This document shows, in pieces, positions 14,067-26,458 of a stretch of DNA of 64,000 nucleotides (its first letter is position 1; each line of letters starts with the position of its first letter). This stretch comes from Pristionchus mayeri (lineage: Eukaryota; Nematoda; Chromadorea; Rhabditida; Neodiplogasteridae). Where the stretch lies: the NCBI GenBank assembly GCA_036245805.1, contig BTRK01000005.1, positions 19,940,984 to 20,004,983 on the forward strand, in the 5' to 3' direction. A program made the position numbers and the translations under genes. The notes beneath the pieces were generated by a model. The model searched no databases, was not told where the DNA came from, and was given only the letters and a program-made list of their open reading frames with translations.

Positions 14067-14189
14067 TGTAGCTACATGGCACACGCGAAATTTCGAATGT
14101 GTAATTAACGTAATTAACCATTATATGTATTTAATTTGTGCTTGTTACTATAATTTGTCGCTTGTTTGTTGCATATTTGTCTAATTTGT

Positions 14190-14198
14190 CACTTACAG
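14190..14198 (+). promoter_or_regulatory. Probable trans-splice acceptor
   Basis: CACTTACAG ends one base before the ATG at 14200, with no convincing upstream coding exon. This is the position nematode spliced-leader acceptors usually occupy. An ordinary 5'-UTR intron is the alternative. Confidence 0.5.
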
Positions 14199-14199
14199 A

Positions 14200-17100
14200 A
14201 TGGATATGGAAGCAGGTGAAGTTCTTGACGACGTGGAGGAGAACGAGGCGCCCGAGAAGAAGAAGGACATGTTCCCCAAGGCCATCTCTCTCCTGGATGA
14301 ACCTCAACCGAAGAAGAAGAAGACTAACAGGTTAGAATCGATTGAGAATAGGCTGATCAAGTTGAGAGGTGCATTAGTTCATCAATTTAATTTTCTCAGC
14401 CTGGCGAAGTACGCATCGCTCGGCTGGGGTGATATGGTGACGACGAGGGTGCAACCTCAGCCAGAGAGAGACACTCGAGCTCAACCAGAAGAAGAGCATC
14501 GAAGGAGATACGAAGAGAGACCTGCATACAGAGATGCTGCACCTCCAACACCATCAAAACCGGCTGTGAGTTGGATTTTATCGAATATTTTTTGGATTGG
14601 AATATATTTCTATCTAAAATTTGATTACAGCAGTCTTGTTATTTCCAGATAGCCAACATGACTCCTAAGGAGTTGCACGCCGAAAGCTGTAGATTAATGT
14701 CAATGCAAGGGCCAAAGGTATTCTTTCGATGATTGTTTTTTTCCAGTTATTTCTTGTTTTCGCTGTTTTTGCTCATTAAATTCCTGTTTTGATTTTCTAT
14801 CTTTTAATATTGGCAGCTGCTTCAACTGAGTAACAGTGAGCTACAAGCGTTGGTGATGGAGGCAGTTGAGCTCGAGACTGCGTACCAAAAGCATTTCGAA
14901 AGGACAAACACACTGATTGAGTGAGTTCTCTCGCATTCTCAGTTGTGTTTGTCGTAACTCGTTTGTATTTTAGGAACTTGAACTAATTATTGCAGTCAAG
15001 TGAACGAGATGGCTCGTCTAGAGGAGGGTAAATTGGAATCTCTGCTTCAAGAGGTCACTTCCTATGCTCCCAGTGATCTACCACCAATGGGAGATATCCT
15101 TGTGGCCAACGTGAGGACGTTGTTAGGTTAGTTTGTTCATACTTCTATCTATTTTCGTTATGAATTCCAGAGTACAATTGTTGGTTTGTTCTCTTTCAGA
15201 CACTCGTCGCAAGGCTCGCGAGCCTGCAGCAGTGCAGCAGCCAATGCCCCAACTTGCAGAGGAGCCTCTGTATGTCCTGTTCGAGATATCTTATTTCAAC
15301 TTGGTTGTCTAGCTTATTAATATAGTAGTGATTGCAGTCCCCACGTGTCTCACCCGTACGCAGCTCCAGTTATCGCTCCATCCTTCAATCCACTCGTTCC
15401 TCCTCCAGGAGTGGGTCCACCACCCACAGCACCCCCCTCCGTCATGCTCATGCCCCCGTGAGTACTCAGAATCCATTTCACCTCGTGCTCATTTTAATAC
15501 CAGTGATTGGTATCAGTGATCACTCACTGATGAGTAATGCTTTCAGTTCCTTCAACCCCTCTGCCCCTCCTCCTCTCATTCCTTCTTCATCGACAGCAGG
15601 AGTTCCCCCATCAGGAGCGCCCGCTCCTCTTCCTGCTGACTTCTCCATTCCTCCTCCTGATTTCTCTCGTCCTCCTCCCTTCCTCACAGGGGGTCTTCCT
15701 CCCTCGATGTCCCTTCCCCCACCGGACTTCTCCATTCCTCCTACGATGAACCATTCGGTGCCCCCTCCCGCTCTGCCCCCTTCGATGTCCCTTCCGGGAA
15801 TGGATCTGAGCAAGCCTCCTCCTCGCATCCCCATGGTTAGACTCGTCTTCCACGATGAGATCACTCCCTCACAAGGAGAAGCCACGCCGCCTCATCCACA
15901 TGTATGCTCCATTCACATCATTTTAGTCTAGATGATAATAAGTGGAAAATGGATTATAAATTGAACGAGGAGTGTGATCTCTCTCTCTCTCTTGGCAGTC
16001 GTCAACTCTGAGTGCCCCTCCTCCCGCTCCCTCACTGATGGGAAATGCCTCCGTGAGTGGAGGAGGAACCCAATCTCCCGCTTATGAGACTCTCAACGCG
16101 AACATTGGCATACAGGTATGATTCGATTCGTATGTCGGCCACGTATAGCCATGAGGTAGTATTTTGTTAAATATGTGATTGCAGGCTGCAGTTCGTGCAA
16201 TCTCTAACATCAATTCGCCTCAGAGTCAGAGGACGAGGGCGAGTGGAGGAGGAGGAGGAGGAGGGACAGGGACGACAGGAGATCAACCACAGGTGAGGAG
16301 GAAGAGCAAGGGAGTTGGTATTTGTGTAAGGTAAAATAGTTCTTAAATTCCAATTCGGAAAAGGACGTTTCGGAAATATTCACAAAATTGGACGGATCGC
16401 GCACGTGCATATTGACGTTATTTTAGCCCGATATTTTTTAAAAAAATTTTCGGCTTTTTTTTATCAATTGTGATGTAAAATTTAGGCTGTCATGACATTT
16501 TTCGGGAAAAAATATGCATTTCTACATATATCATTGTGCCATTAAAAAACAACTTCCATGCTAAAAAATGCAGATGCCATCCATGCGGTGGTCGGCAAAT
16601 GCATAACACATTATTGGCTGTTTATGACCGACATAAGTTGCCTTTCAAGAAATCAAAAACTATTTCAAAAATATTTTTCTGAAATACAGGTTCAGATTTC
16701 CCATAGGTGGGCGGGGGTTGAAGCTGGAAATCGAAAACCGGGGGTGTTTAGGGTCAAAAGGAGAGGGGGTGATCGTAAATTATCGTTTCTGTGACAAAAT
16801 TTTCCAAAAACCGGGGGTGTTTCACAGCTGGCTTCTATGGTGCCCACCTATGAGATTTTCTGAGAAATATTTCCTCACAACTAATGCAAATTGAACTGAA
16901 GATTCTGATGATAACAAGAAAATTGCTCAAATTTTAATTTTTAGTGTAATATATTTTTTTATTCCCTAAACGTCTTTTTTCCGACGTCTTCTGTGAGGTA
17001 ATTTTTATTTACGGATTCACAAATCAGAATCAAAGTCCCTCGTTGTAGATGTATCAAGAGAAATGAAACAGTTTGAATTTTTGTATGACATGTGTCCTAA

Positions 17101-18444
17101 TTTCATGGAACCTATGAGGACACATCTGTTATCACCATAGAGTCAGAATGGAGTGTATTTGCTAATTTTATTCTCGATATTCGCTGGATTTAACTAGATA
17201 ATAATGAATGTTGATGGCAGTCGCTGATGTCACTTCGTCTGCAGCCCCCACCAGGGACGAGTCCCCTCGTTGGAGGATCGCCAAGGGTCGAACGACCAAG
17301 GGTAAGCACTCCTTCCTTCAATCGAACACCATAGGTTTATATAATTATGTATAAATTTCATTGATTAGATTTATGGCTTGATATTAAATTCACTTGTATG
17401 GTGAACTATTACTGTTCCGGAAAAAAATAATTTATTATATTAATTTTGATAAGATTATTTTCGGGGCTCTGTTTAACGGCCTCAGGTTGTTGAATTCTGT
17501 ATAATTTGTCAAATTGTTATGCTTATCGCAATGCATAATTTGAGCACGATTCTCACACTCGACAAGTGTCTCCTTCCCCTCAGAAGAAGACGACGGTAGT
17601 CTCTTCCCCGGTGGTTAAGAGAGAAGAGGAGAGGGGTATTCCCCCTCCCAAGACACCACCCATTCACGTACGTACTCCTCACAGTTACACTCAACGGCTC
17701 GAGTGTCATAAGAATTGCGAATACGGAAAATACCTACTTATTGTGTACTGGTATACAATAGACGTTGGTGTAGAGGGAGCAATAGACTCGTTATAAATTT
17801 TTTTATGTATTTCACACAGGAAGTTCTCGGTTAAAAATGAACAGCTAACAGTTCGTTCAATGTGCAAGTGATCTTTTAGTCCTCGAATATGTGTCTTATT
17901 ATGAGAATATATTGGGTCGAGAATAGGGACAAAGTAGAACCTCGTCGAGTGTTGATGTCACGATGGCAATGAGGGTGTTTGGTGAGGGCGTCGTCTCATT
18001 GATCAATCGAGTTCGCCCTTCGGTTCCTCCTTGTTGTGTGCTCTCCTATTTGACGAGGGATGGGAATAGACAGCCCAGTTTCTCTTATCACTTCTACTTC
18101 TTCCTTACCGCAGTAATCACTCGGAATGGCAATCATTCATTGATCTCTGTTCCTTGCAGGAGGCTGAGGAACTCATGGCGGAATTGGCCCAGTCTGCACC
18201 CCCTGTGCAGCCTCTCCCAGAGGAAACCCCTCTCTGCGACGAGTCTTTCTCTATTACGGAAGCTACGCCCTTTCTGGAAGCCCCGCCCACTGAGATCTCT
18301 CCCCCAGTTGAGAGTACCACTCTGGATGGTCCACACCTTGATGCCCCACCGACTGAACCTCTCTCGAGCACGGAAGTGGTAGTGAAGGAAGAGGTGATAA
18401 TGGGGGAAGGAGTGAAACAAGAAGAACCCTCCCCCATCGAGTGA
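14200..18444 (+). CDS. Proline-rich protein with charged N-terminus and coiled-coil-like segment, function unknown
   Basis: Thirteen exons join in frame to 606 residues: 14200-14330, 14400-14565, 14649-14717, 14817-14920, 14996-15126, 15200-15269, 15338-15457, 15547-15901, 15999-16115, 16185-16292, 17221-17301, 17584-17667, 18160-18444. The start is one base after a CTTACAG acceptor, as expected for trans-splicing. The N-terminus has a lysine-rich, nuclear-signal-like run (PKKKKTN) followed by LAKYASLGWGDM. Residues about 125-200 form an amphipathic, probably helical region (LLQLSNSELQALVMEAVELE). Then comes a long Pro/Met/Ser region with repeated PPPDFS motifs, a Gly run, and an acidic C-terminus. 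It is probably a nuclear scaffold or RNA-processing type protein; that is inference, and no domain family was recognised. The exon from 15547 could end early at ATG|GTTAG. Confidence 0.8.
16345..17000. repeat. Degenerate inverted-repeat element in an intron
   Basis: Inside the 928-bp tenth intron of the proline-rich gene, the left CGGAAAAGGACGTTTCGGAAATA near 16350 is matched inverted by the right end near 16965-16990 (CCCTAAACGTC ... TTTTCCG). A smaller internal inverted pair (CATAGGTGGGC near 16702; GCCCACCTATG near 16842) is also visible. It explains why this intron is ten times longer than its neighbours. Confidence 0.5.
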
Positions 18445-20061
18445 ATTTCACGTGAAGTCCCCCCCCCTTTTCTCTTCCAATTTATCTAGAGCGTAGATTA
18501 TTGTTATGTCAGATTTCTTCTTTCCCTTTCTCGATCCATCATTGTCTCCTTATCTCTTTGGTCTCTCATTTCTTATTGTCTCTAATCCGCACGATTATCA
18601 ATCAGTCCACTCTCGATCACACCGTTCTTTCGCCCGTTGCGTGATGCTATTATTTGTTGAGACTCGTAGCCTACGACTAGTAGATGATGATAGTGGCAAG
18701 GAGTAATCATCACTCGGTAGACGATTGTGTTGTTGGGGTGTTCACTGGTCATCCCTCCTCCCTCTTCCTCCCTCCTCCTCTCTATTCGTCCATTCACTCC
18801 TCTGTAGACCCTCCCACACGATTCATTCCCTCCCTTCTTCCTTCCTTTTTGTCGTTCTCAAACCGATGATATCTTCACCAGTGAAACTGGTTGAGTAAGG
18901 TGCATAGTGAATGAACCCTTGGATGGTTGAGTGATCGAAATTGTGCCACCAATAGAGACAGTAACCTACCACCGAGACTGGCTCAATTGGAAACAGCCCT
19001 CATTTCACACCCATTACGCACACAATTCTCTCCATCTCTCTTTTCTTTTCTCCTTCCTCAACTCATCTTATCGCGCCCTATCATCTCCTTCTATCGTTGT
19101 TCCATCGCCTGCTTGACTCACCCGAGAGTGAAATACGCGAAATCGATTACCGTAACCCAGTTACAGTATGCTCGAACTGTCGTACTCAATGGGTGGATTT
19201 CCACTCACTGGCGGTCGATTGGGTCTAAAAGATGAGGAGGAGAAAGCTGAAAATTTCTCGGTATGAGGTTTACTGTTTGTAAAGTTTTGTAATGTTTGTT
19301 ATTTTAGCACACTCACATTACTAATATGTTAGTTGCTCCTTCCTTCATGCTAGATGAATAAAGATAATGGCTAGATTGAAGAGATGTGTTGAATTTACTG
19401 GTTTAGTACCACTCCATCTCTATCTTGACTACGCTACATCTTACTCCTATCGAGACTCTTCATTTTGCACACTCTCTAAATCACTTTCTCTATTGTGCTC
19501 TCTCTTTCTTGAGTACTCTATCTATACCTTTTCTCTTCGATCCCCTCTTAATTCATCACAGTCTCGTTCCTCGCCCATCACTATCGATGAAATAATCACC
19601 ATTATCATCCACTCTTTTCTGCGACTAACCATTCGCCGGTCATTCTACCGCTCACTGATTTATTGAGTGACACTATCGTAGCGTACAACCTAAAAAGTAT
19701 ACGGTACAATCCACAAGCTTGATCTTTTGTAATTTTTGTCATTAGTTTTTTCTTTTTTTTTAGTTTTTTTAGTTTTTTTTTTTAGTTTTTTTTATTAGTT
19801 TTTGTCATTAGTCATTAGTTTTTTATTATGATGTGAGACACATGAAAGAAGGGCTAGGCGAGATCATGTGGACCGCTGTGTATAGATAAGCACGATTAGG
19901 AGAGGGGAGATAACTGCGTTGTGATCTGCTCGTAACCAATTCCTCCTCCAATCCCTTCCTTCTCACTTCCCAATTCGTCTCTTTCCTTGCTTTCACAGCT
20001 GCATCAGTCACTACCCTCACACTTCTCGCCCTCACTGCAAATTGTCAAATAAGATAGAATA
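18445..20061. other. Intergenic / 3' UTR, pyrimidine-rich
   Basis: No supported gene. It starts with a probable 3' UTR. An AATAAA lies at 19357-19362, and a low-complexity run of TTTTTTAG-type repeats occupies about 19740-19820. Confidence 0.6.
19357..19362 (+). terminator. Possible polyadenylation signal
   Basis: AATAAA about 0.9 kb after the stop of the proline-rich gene and before the pantothenate kinase gene. It is the first canonical hexamer noticed on this strand. Confidence 0.35.
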
Positions 20062-22544
20062 ATGTTGCAGTCGCCGTCTTCATCTCCTTCCTCTTCTTCT
20101 TCCTCGCTTTCCTCTCCTATCTCCATCTCCTCTCCTCGTCTCATTCCCACTCCACCCGCAGGTATTAATCGCACTATCATTTTAGATTCATCCACCAAAT
20201 AGTGAGGACAGCGGAAAGTTCTATTCTCTTGATTATATTCTCGCGCACTAACTTTAGTGAGAATTCTGTCTAACAAGTACATCAACAAGTTTCTGTCCTG
20301 AGATGATCGCTCGAGTATTACGTAGACTAACGTTTAAAGGTTCATTTTCGCGATTTTTCTTATATTGAAGCTCTCGACATTTGATGGTTTTTGGTTAAGT
20401 CGCACCACTCACTCGATCAGTATCTCACTTCGACGAATCCAAATCATACACGGAGAGAATGGATGAACTACTGCTGTCCTCGAGCCTCAGGTAAAACAAC
20501 TTTTAATTATTTGAAGATATCATTGATTAGAAGTGTTAATTAATTGTTGATTAGCCCTCTGATCTATCGATTGCACTCTCCATTTGCAGACGTGAGAATA
20601 CATTGGATGGGAAAGCGGGCGATTTCATCAGCAAGCGAACTTCCTCCATCTCTGGTTTGTATATTAACTTGTAAATGGCAGATGGAAGTGGTGGATGAGT
20701 GAGTGAGGGTCTTCTCTGCAGGTACTCGTGGTGCGCCCTTCATCGTCCTCCCGAAGGAAGAACGATTCGAGATACTGAGGAAGAAGGGGCGGTTCGCAGT
20801 GGATATTGGTGTGTCTGCCCCCTCTCCGATTGATGTTCTCTTGTCGTCGTCTCTGGTCTACTCCTCATTGCAGGGGGCACTCTGGTCAAGGTAGTCTACT
20901 CCTCAGTCAGTCCACCCGATGCTGACGTCAGTTTATTACTACCTATTCATTTCGAGTTGCACTAGTCTAAGATGTTGCTTATGTTTTTAATTTTTCTCGT
21001 CGGTCAATGGTTAGCTGAATGAGATGATAACATTCTTAAGGGCTCTACGGATCTTCTGCTCAATTTCCGCAAGTTCCAATCCATTGAACACTGCATCGAA
21101 TTCCTCAAAAGTGTGAGTGTTCTTTCTTCGACTCTTCTCTCAAGTAGGAACGGCAGGCATGGCACGACAGAGACTCCGAGTGCTATCTCAATGGAACAGG
21201 AGGAGGATCATTCAAGTACGCAGAATTGCTGCAGAAGGAACTTGCTGTGAAGTAAGAGAATTTACAAGATATCATACTTGGTCATAGGGGACTAATGGCA
21301 ACCTTTTTGGATGAATTTCCAATTGGATGAGTGAGAGACGCGAGTATGGGAGAGAGTCGTAATGGAGTCCACGTGCAGAGTGAAGAGAACGGACGAAATG
21401 CTCTCATTGATGACTGGCTGCGATTTCCTGCTGAGGAACAACGAGGACGAGTCATTCACCTACCATCACGAGGCTGAGGGACTAGAGAGGTCAGCAGAGA
21501 GGGAGAGAGTACGGTAGATGATTAGACTACTGTAGATACCAGTACAAGCCGATCGAGGAGAAGGCCATCTATCCCTTCCTCCTTGTCAACATTGGAACTG
21601 GAATTTCCGTTCTCAAGGTGAGACGCAGCTTTTTCGTGCAGTATATTTTCAAATGGAGAGTATTCTCGTATAAGTGGTACAATGAAGTGTGTAATGGAAT
21701 GGAAGTTGAGGTTGATTCTCCTACTTCGTTTTCTCGTGTGGGAGGGAGTACAATGGGAGGAGGAGCATTCATCGGATTGGGCAATCTGCTGACCTCTGCA
21801 CGATGTGAGTAGTCGAGTATGCACTCCCACGAGTCACTCGATGATCCCCCCTTTGCAGCCTTCGACGAGCTCCTTCTCCTGGCAGAGAAGGGAGATCACC
21901 GACAGGTATTACTTTGCATTATTGTTTATCTTCTTTTATATGTTGATATTATTAGGTTAGTATTTTATATCGAGTGCTTGCATTAGCAGTAAGAAGAATG
22001 AGTATGATTGGTAGGTGGATTCGTTGGTGTCTGATATCTACGGAGGGGACTACAACCATCTGGGACTGGCGGCTGAAGTGATCGCGGGGTCATTCGGGAA
22101 GTGCAGCAGTCTGAATGTGAGGAAGGAGCAGGGACTGGCAGAGAATGCGAGGGAAGAGGACGTGGCCAAGAGTCTCCTACTCATGATCAGCAACACCATC
22201 GGACAGGCGAGTATCCCCCTTCTTCTTCCCTTCTATTCATTTATCAGTGATTGTGTTGCAGATGGCCTTCCTGTACAGCAATCGATTCGAGATGAAGAGA
22301 ATCTACTTCGGGGGATTCTTCATTCGGAAACATCCCATCAGCATGAGAACCCTCTCGTATGCCATCAACTACTGGAGTAAGGTGAGTAGGGGAAGAGAAG
22401 GAGAAGAAGGAGGGATGAAGGGAATGATGATGAGGGATGGAGAGGATTCAGGGTTCGTGCGAAGCTCTCTTCCTCAAGCACGAAGGATATCTGGGAGCAG
22501 TCGGGTCATTCCTCGATACTTCGGAAGGAGAGAAGAAGCAGTAG
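20062..22544 (+). CDS. pnk-1: Pantothenate kinase (eukaryotic type II PANK)
   Basis: Phosphorylates pantothenate with ATP, the first and controlling step of coenzyme A synthesis. Fourteen exons join in frame to 426 residues: 20062-20161, 20421-20490, 20590-20654, 20722-20808, 20874-20926, 21041-21112, 21157-21251, 21379-21489, 21536-21617, 21711-21804, 21859-21905, 22015-22206, 22262-22381, 22452-22544. Family hallmarks in order: the ATP-phosphate loop DIGGTLVK near residue 106, GTGGGSFKY, NIGTGISVL, GGSTMGGGAFIGL, DIYGGDY, FGGFFIRKHPISM, and the C-terminal FLKHEGYLGAVGSFL, matching PANK1-3 along its length. The first exon adds a serine-rich N-terminal extension; this start is chosen because both phases join, but an ATG at 20459 is possible. 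The intron at 22207 begins GC (CAG|GCGAGT). The pnk-1 name assumes the catalytic PANK1-3 class. Confidence 0.93.
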
Positions 22545-22852
22545 AGAGAGAGGGAGATCAAGGGAGAAATAAGAATAGAGCAATCCTATGGATTAACTCA
22601 GATGGTTTCATTATTTCCCTTTTACTGTATATGAAATTCTGAATTTGTAGATAGGAAAAACCATTGTTTTCCGTAGAAATCAGAGTTGTTCGTGTTTTTA
22701 TATGCGTGCCTTTAAGTTTTTCATGCTGGAAAGTGCTGTATTGTGAGAGTATGTATGTGTAAGTTGTGATGGTTGTAGAACGAGTCATAATATTTTATTA
22801 TTTTTAGAGAAACAAATCGATAATCGGCCACTCTCGATTCTGTCGATAATCA

Positions 22853-22858
22853 AATAAA
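22853..22858 (+). terminator. Polyadenylation signal of the pantothenate kinase gene
   Basis: AATAAA about 310 bases after the stop at 22544, in AT-rich sequence. Confidence 0.5.
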
Positions 22859-23385
22859 CATTCGATCTTGTATCTCGTTTGTGAACTAGATATTAAAATT
22901 TCATGATAAAAATTATGCAAATGTTCAAATTTGATGAGTCTCGCACTTGAGGTTATCATGATAGCACTCACTCCCCATTCAACAACAATGGCACGAAAAC
23001 GAAAACAAGTGGATTCGAATTGTTCTGTCCTTCCGCTTTTTCGTTCCGCTCTAGTGAAGTTATACCGATTGTTTTGAGAAGAGATGTCTCACTGGAATCT
23101 CGTCCTTGATCTACCTGATGATTCACTCCTCCCCTCCTATTGTTGTCTCACGTACTACTGAGAAGCAGTTGTCGTCCGAGTCTTCCTTCCCTTCTCTCCT
23201 TGAGATCTCTATTGATTACGGTGTTCCCTTACACTCTCACTCGTCACTGATTCAAGAGGAGAACTCGAGTCAACCTGACTCATTCCAGTCTCCCATTCCC
23301 CATTCCTTCTTTTCGTCTTCTTTATTTCAACTGTATTTTCACATTCCGGTATAAGTATCCACGGCCGACCACTCGAATTAATACT

Positions 23386-24844
23386 TACGAGAGAGTTTTT
23401 GACTCAGTGAACATATTTGTAGATACCCTTGGCACTAGGCCAAAAATCGAAATCCTCCTAAATGTGCATACATGTAGTACTCGGTTAGTGTAGCTCAGGC
23501 GTGGCCTATTTAGTGTTCTAGATCCCTCCCTGATCAGGCCTGAGGAACGAGATGCACATTAGTTCAAAAATTTCTATTTTCAAATTTTGCCATTTGAGAA
23601 CCGATCAGAACGACTGATATCTCTAAAAATGCACAAGATTCAACTGATCGTACATATGAAATTTTAGATGAATTGGATTGAAAATGTTTGAGAAAAACAC
23701 AAATGTCGGCTAAAATATTTTTTAGTTCATTCGGCAATATAGAAAGGAACCTTTTTTATTAGCTTGGTTTGTAGCGCTCACAGAATACTATTTATATAAA
23801 AATTATAAACGAAAAAAATTGGGACATGTTTTGTGAAATTTTCGAAAAACCGAAATAAGTCAGTTCGTGATTAAGTTTCAGGCTACCGTATCCTACCATG
23901 AGAACACCTCGCAAATTCGTGAACGTTGATGAATTTTTGAATCGTTGGGAATTTGAATGTTTGAGTGCAGAAGCTATCTGGCACATAACAGAGAATAACT
24001 GACATCGTTCGCTAATGTGCTGAAATCGACGGTAGGTTGAAACTTGTGCAATGGTGCATATTCTCAATTGCCTGAAAAATCTGCCCACACAGTTTTTTAA
24101 TGCAATCCCTGAATTATCGCCATTACTTGACTCGAAAATACGAGTTCAAGTAATCTGAAGTGAGAATAGAAAATTCTGGCAATTGTGAAAATACACCATT
24201 GCACAAGTTTCACCCTACCCTCGATTTCAGCACATTAGCGAACGATTTCAGTTGTTCTATTTTAAGTGCCAGATAGCGTCTAGACTGAAACCTTCAAATC
24301 CTAAACGATTCAAAAATTCATCGACGTTCACGAATTCGCGAGGTGTTCTCAGTCAGGATACGGTAGCCTGAAACTTTATCACGAACTGACTTATTTCGGT
24401 TTTTCGAAAATTTCACAAAACATGTCCCAATTTTTTTCGTTCATATTTTTTATTTAAATAGTATTCGGTGAGCGCTACAAACAAAGCTAATAAAAAAGGT
24501 TCCTTTCTATATTGACTAATGAACTAAAAAACATTTTAGCCGACATTTAAGTTTTTCTCAGACATTTTCAATCCAATTCATCTAAAATTTCGTATGTATG
24601 ATCAGTTGAATCTTGTGCATTTTTAGAGATATCAGTCGTTCTGATCGGTTCTCAAATGGCAAAATTTGAAAATTGAAATTTTTGAACTAATGTGCATCTC
24701 GTTCCTCAGGGAGGGATCTAGAACACTAAATATGCCACGCCTGAGCTACACTCACCGAGTACTACATGTATGCACATTTAGGAGGATTTCGATTTTTGGC
24801 CTAGTGCCAAGTATATGTTCACTGAATCAAAAAGTCTCTCTTAC
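23386..24844. mobile_element. 1.46-kb foldback element F1
   Basis: Two arms of roughly 0.65-0.7 kb are near-perfect inverted copies. The left arm from 23386 (TACGAGAGAGTTTTTGACTC ... TTGGCACTAGGCCAAAAATC) is mirrored by the right arm ending at 24844. The arms diverge by scattered substitutions and small indels, with a short unique centre near 24080-24170. There is no transposase ORF. The right end lies only 50 bases before the start codon of the three-finger gene at 24895. The family is distinct from the ATATATCACG-ended foldbacks elsewhere in the window. Confidence 0.85.
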
Positions 24845-24875
24845 AATGTTAGTATGTGCATGAATTAAATTCTAC

Positions 24876-24885
24876 CTTTTCTCAG
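24876..24885 (+). promoter_or_regulatory. Probable trans-splice acceptor
   Basis: CCTTTTCTCAG ends nine bases before the ATG at 24895. No upstream exon is possible in the adjoining foldback element, which favours spliced-leader addition. Confidence 0.55.
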
Positions 24886-24894
24886 TTGATTGCA

Positions 24895-26202
24895 ATGAAG
24901 GAGTCGATGGTTCTCCTCTTGATGGGGTTGGTCTCCCAGACAAATTGCCTGACCTGCTACAACGTGAGTCACTTCCTCCCTCCCTGCTCCTCTCCTTTCC
25001 TCTCCAGGGGATGAAGTTGATCCGTGGTCAATCGGTGGGGCAGCAGACAGAGGAGTGCGCAGCCGGGGCATCCTGCTACAATATGACCTCGTCTGCTGCC
25101 TTCGTCGTTGACGTCGTCAAGGCGGGATGCTCCACCTGGAGATGCATGGTACGTCTCCACTGATTCCCTCCCTCTCCACTGATTCCCTCCCTGCAGATGG
25201 CCAAGGATCGCTGCATTGGCATCAACATCAACTTCGTGCCAGTCTCTCTGTGAGTGCACTCCGACCATCTCCCACCACTGATCTCTCGTCTTTTGCAGCT
25301 GCTGCTGCTCCCACGATCGATGCAATGTCATGGGAAATCCGACGTATAGGCAAGTGATCTTTGATCTCTACCTTCTAAGATGCACTCAACGAAGAATCGA
25401 TTACAGCTCTGGAGGCATGGGAGGGGGGTCGAACTATGGAGGAGGAGGATACGGAGGGGGAGGAGGAAGTGGATACGGAGGAGGAGGAGGAGGTAGGAGG
25501 ATACTCTGAGATAGAGTAGGTCAAACAATATTGATCAGAGACTGCGGGAGGATGGGGAGCCCCAGGATATCCCGGAGTTAAAGCTGGAGGAGAACAAGGA
25601 GGATCTCCTTACGGTGGTGGAGGTACCACACTTTCTACCCTTTCCGAATAATCGAAATTGTACTTGCTTCAGGGTACGGTAGCGGTTATGGTAGCGGAGG
25701 TATGAATTCCTCCAGTAGATAATGAGAAAGATCATGTAGCAAGTAGAAGGTGAGTTAGAAGGATGAATCGCAGGTTACGGAGGAGGAGGAAACAACGGTG
25801 GAGGAGGATCCCAAATGGGAGGATCGGCCTATGGAGGGGGATACGGTGGATTCGGTGGATACGCTGGAGACGATGCTGGGTACGATAGATGCAGAAGTAT
25901 CCATCTAGTTATCTCTCCCAGGAAAGTAAACGTGGGAATGTCAAACGCAGCTCGACCACAGAGTAACAACAAGAAGCCGAGTCTGACCAAGGAACAGATA
26001 GAGAGTGCATTCAAGAACTTCGATGTAGACAACAAACAACACGGTAGGTCGTGGATTGAATCAATCGATAATTGAGAGTATCGCAGGAACCGGAGGAGGA
26101 GAGGTGGATGAAGAAGTGATGTCGATGGTTGACGTGAGGAAGACAACTCCCAGACCAGGAAGAGGTCCCGCCCCTCCCAGTGGAGGAAAAATTAATCTGT
26201 GA
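24895..26202 (+). CDS. Secreted three-finger (Ly6/uPAR-like) protein with glycine-rich tail
   Basis: Ten exons join in frame to 284 residues: 24895-24963, 25008-25148, 25197-25249, 25299-25349, 25407-25492, 25539-25622, 25673-25699, 25774-25879, 25922-26043, 26087-26202. A short signal peptide (MVLLLMGLVSQTNC) leads into a compact cysteine-rich domain: CYN, then CAAGASCYN, GCSTWRC, and the terminal CCCSHDRCN. That spacing and the closing CC..D.CN are the signature of nematode three-finger domains. After it comes a Gly/Tyr/Ser tail of repeated YGGGGYGG type, spread over several small exons, then a basic and acidic C-terminus ending PPSGGKINL. The intron at 25350 appears to use a GC donor (AG|GCAAGT), and 25880-25921 could be retained in frame. 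Role unknown; probably secreted or cuticle-associated (inference). Confidence 0.8.
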
Positions 26203-26458
26203 TTGTGATTATCAAATATCCATAAAATATTCACAATTTTGCTCTCTTGCAAGAACGAAACTGGTGTTGTTAGTAGAATGTAATAGTTTTACAATTGACT
26301 CTGACCTTTTGTGACCTTTTGTGACCCCTTTTGTGGCACTCTCTTATTAGTCAGATAGAGAGAGAGATACTCCATGAAGTTATGAAAGTTGCCTCTAAAG
26401 ATCATTCTCCCATTCCAATAGCTCTCTCATCGAGCGCACACCTTCGTGGGGATATATT

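Noticed and set aside
15520..15885. Gly/Arg-rich 121-codon frame on the minus strand
   Set aside because: Antisense shadow of the proline-rich exon 15547-15901 (Pro CCN codons read as Gly/Arg).
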